From: Stomatobaculum longum
GTDB taxonomy: Bacteria > Bacillota > Clostridia > Lachnospirales > Lachnospiraceae
Length of the DNA stretch: 8,248 nt
Reading direction: 5' to 3'
Assembly (NCBI GenBank): GCA_905370385.1
Contig: CAJPKN010000067.1
Coordinates: 1 to 8,248 of the forward strand
Shown: one piece after another, positions 6,996 through 8,248 of the stretch
Layout of the letters: the number at the start of each line of letters is the position of its first letter
How positions within the stretch are numbered: position 1 is the stretch's first letter
Made by a program: the position numbers and the translations under genes
Notes under the pieces: model-generated
Seen by the model: the letters and a program-made list of their open reading frames with translations, nothing else
What the model was told of the DNA's origin: nothing
Databases searched by the model: none

Positions 6996-7790
6996 TCAGC
7001 GCTCCGTAAAATGATTAATGTTGCCGGCCACATCCAGCGTAAAGCTGCCGTTTAAAGAAATCCACTGCTCACGCTCGTTGAAACCGCCCCGAAAGCCCTC
7101 GCGAAGCCCGTTGCCGGCCGCCGTCAAGTACTGTTCTGCCGTTATGCTGCGCTCGCCTGCACGCACTTCGGCGTCCTTATTGATGCGGACCTTACCTGTG
7201 TAGTAGAGTTCACCGCTCTCCGCCGCAATATAGTAAGCCTTTTTCCCCTTGGGCGCGACCTTTCGAAGAACAAGCTGCTCATCTGTCTCAAAGCCGCTGC
7301 GCGAAAAGACCCGGCTGCCGTCTTCCCGAATCTCCGCGAGCACATAGCTCCGGTCGTCAATGCGGAAAGAATCGCCGACTGAAAGCGCCTCGACCGCTTC
7401 CGCATCGTACTTGACCGCCGCGTAGAGCGAAACAAAGTCCAGCTCATAGTAGCTGCCGCAATCTTTCACGGTGGTCAGCGGACGCGCATCGTCGCCGTTC
7501 CGGCTCACAAGATAGGGCTCACGCAAGCGAAAGGCCTCTGTCAGCGACTCGTAGGAAAAGGTCCCCGCGCCGTTTGTGCCGCTTTCGCTTCCCGCAAATT
7601 GGGACAGGTTCTGATTCGCCGCCGCCTTTTCGCTCCGCGCATTGACACGGTAGCGATCCGCCACAAAGACCTTGTCGGATGCTACGGTCCGCTTGCCGCG
7701 GGTTATGGTTGCCGCCTCCGCCGCCTGCGGGAGCACCGTGACAAGAACCGCCGCTGCCGCAAAAGAAGTTAATACTCGTCTGACTTTCAT
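6996..7790 (-). CDS. Sec-exported protein of unknown function
   Basis: This is a 264-residue protein whose family I do not recognise. It begins with a textbook signal peptide: basic MKVRR, a hydrophobic core from about residue 6 to 20, and an AEA cleavage site after residue 26. There is no lipobox Cys, sortase signal or second membrane segment, so the mature protein (about 238 residues) is probably released or loosely wall-associated. The mature part is polar, with an Asn/Gln/Gly/Ser-rich early linker (about 55-75) and probable beta-rich segments. Only one Cys is visible (in VKDCGSYYEL). The second of two in-frame ATGs (7788-7790) is preferred because GGAGG stands 8 nt before it but only 2 nt before the first ATG (7794-7796). 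The gene ends 5 nt before the LRR gene and is probably the first of its operon. Confidence 0.8.
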   Translation of the reverse strand: MKVRRVLTSFAAAAVLVTVLPQAAEAATITRGKRTVASDKVFVADRYRVNARSEKAAANQNLSQFAGSESGTNGAGTFSYESLTEAFRLREPYLVSRNGDDARPLTTVKDCGSYYELDFVSLYAAVKYDAEAVEALSVGDSFRIDDRSYVLAEIREDGSRVFSRSGFETDEQLVLRKVAPKGKKAYYIAAESGELYYTGKVRINKDAEVRAGERSITAEQYLTAAGNGLREGFRGGFNEREQWISLNGSFTLDVAGNINHFTER

Positions 7791-7798
7791 CGTCATAT

Positions 7799-7803
7799 CC
7801 TCC
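7799..7803 (-). promoter_or_regulatory. Ribosome binding site fixing the start of the secreted protein
   Basis: GGAGG on the minus strand is 8 nt from the ATG at 7788-7790 and only 2 nt from the in-frame ATG at 7794-7796. The spacing selects the downstream start and removes two residues from the longest reading frame. Confidence 0.75.
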
Positions 7804-7813
7804 GCTCAACTAT

Positions 7814-7842
7814 ATTCTAGCCTTTCTCCCCCGCAAAGCCAA
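7814..7842 (-). promoter_or_regulatory. Possible promoter for the secreted protein/LRR/VWA/ATPase/dtd operon
   Basis: The minus strand carries TTGGCT (7837-7842) and TAGAAT (7814-7819) with a 17-bp spacer. This lies in the 59-nt gap between the tcdA-like stop and the chosen start at 7790. Transcription would begin near 7807, leaving a short leader that just includes the GGAGG site. No terminator is visible in the gap, so read-through from the tcdA-like gene is an alternative way of expressing the run. Confidence 0.38.
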
Positions 7843-7849
7843 ATGAAAC

Positions 7850-8248
7850 TTATGCTTCTCTCTCCCCCGCGAGCTCACGCACCACCTCGCCCGCGAGTAT
7901 CAGTCCCGCGACTGCCGGGACAAATGCCGTGCTGCCCGGAATATCCCGACGCTCGGTGCACTTCCGCTCGGTGCCGGGCGGACACACGCAGTGACTCCGA
8001 CAGCTGATGCTCGGATCCTCCAAGGGTCTTACCGGTGCTTCGGTCGAGTAGACCACCTTACATTTCCGAACGCCCCGCTTCTTTAACTCGCGGCGCATGA
8101 CGCGCGCCAGCGGGTCCACACTGGTCTTATAGATATCCGCAATCGCAAACTTGGTCGGGTCCAGCTTATTTCCGGCGCCCATGCAGCTGATGATTTTGGT
8201 ATCTGCCTCTTTCGCCTGCAAAATGAGCTGAATCTTGCCGGTCACGGT
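7850..8248 (-). CDS. tcdA: tRNA threonylcarbamoyladenosine dehydratase (TcdA/CsdL-like), C-terminal part
   Basis: The frame is open to the window edge, so the N-terminus (with the ThiF/E1-type nucleotide-binding site) lies outside. The internal GTG at 8243-8245 is not the start. The visible 132 or so residues contain the family signature MGAGNKLDPTKFAIADIYKT, then PLARVMRRELKKRG and KCKVVYSTEAPVRP. The C-terminal IPGSTAFVPAVAGLILAGEV helix also matches. TcdA cyclises t6A37 to ct6A37 in ANN-decoding tRNAs, using ATP. A cysteine-rich insert, SCRSHCVCPPGTERKC, precedes the IPGS motif and could bind a metal, unlike the shorter E. coli form as I recall it. The stop (TAA, 7850-7852) is 59 nt from the next start, and no terminator is seen between them. 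Confidence 0.9.
   Translation of the reverse strand, partial: TVTGKIQLILQAKEADTKIISCMGAGNKLDPTKFAIADIYKTSVDPLARVMRRELKKRGVRKCKVVYSTEAPVRPLEDPSISCRSHCVCPPGTERKCTERRDIPGSTAFVPAVAGLILAGEVVRELAGEREA

Noticed and set aside
1..8248. CRISPR arrays, insertion sequences, phage genes, attachment sites or toxin-antitoxin pairs
   Set aside because: No repeat-spacer pattern, transposase or integrase motif, terminal inverted repeat or small toxin-like gene was seen. The tRNA has no adjacent integrase gene or visible direct-repeat copy of its 3' end in the window.

Overview
This window is a compact, GC-rich stretch of a low-complexity-free bacterial chromosome in which every supported gene reads on the minus strand. 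The families present point to a Gram-positive Bacillota of the Clostridia. They are a CvfB-type S1 protein, a PucR/CdaR-type regulator, a Firmicutes-style DUF2201 VWA protein paired with a MoxR-like ATPase, a BspA-type LRR protein, and a tRNA gene without an encoded CCA. My guess is a GC-rich member of the Lachnospiraceae; the genus cannot be fixed from this sequence alone.

Read in the direction of transcription (from the high to the low coordinate), the window opens with the C-terminal part of a TcdA/CsdL-like tRNA threonylcarbamoyladenosine dehydratase (7850-8248, 5' end outside). Next comes a tightly packed five-gene run: an unknown Sec-secreted protein (6996-7790), an LRR_5 protein (6109-6990), a VWA protein with a degenerate metallopeptidase-like N-terminal domain (4779-6095), a MoxR-like AAA+ ATPase (3289-4782), and D-aminoacyl-tRNA deacylase dtd (2831-3292). 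The gaps are 5 and 13 nt, followed by two 4-nt stop/start overlaps, so the run is probably one operon. A strong sigma-70-type promoter just after dtd drives a tRNA-Gln(CUG) gene, and a clear rho-independent terminator closes the unit.

Beyond the terminator lie a CvfB-like S1-domain RNA-binding protein (1703-2548), then a PucR/CdaR-type transcription factor (457-1557) with its own likely promoter. The regulator overlaps by 17 nt the start of a membrane-anchored S41 C-terminal processing peptidase that runs out of the window at position 1.

The part most likely to be an under-described system is the LRR / VWA-DUF2201 / MoxR-ATPase cassette with its secreted partner. MoxR ATPases paired with VWA proteins are known chaperone-like machines that remodel or mature target proteins. 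Here the neighbouring LRR protein and exported protein are candidate adaptor and client. The rest of the window looks like ordinary housekeeping and regulatory genes.
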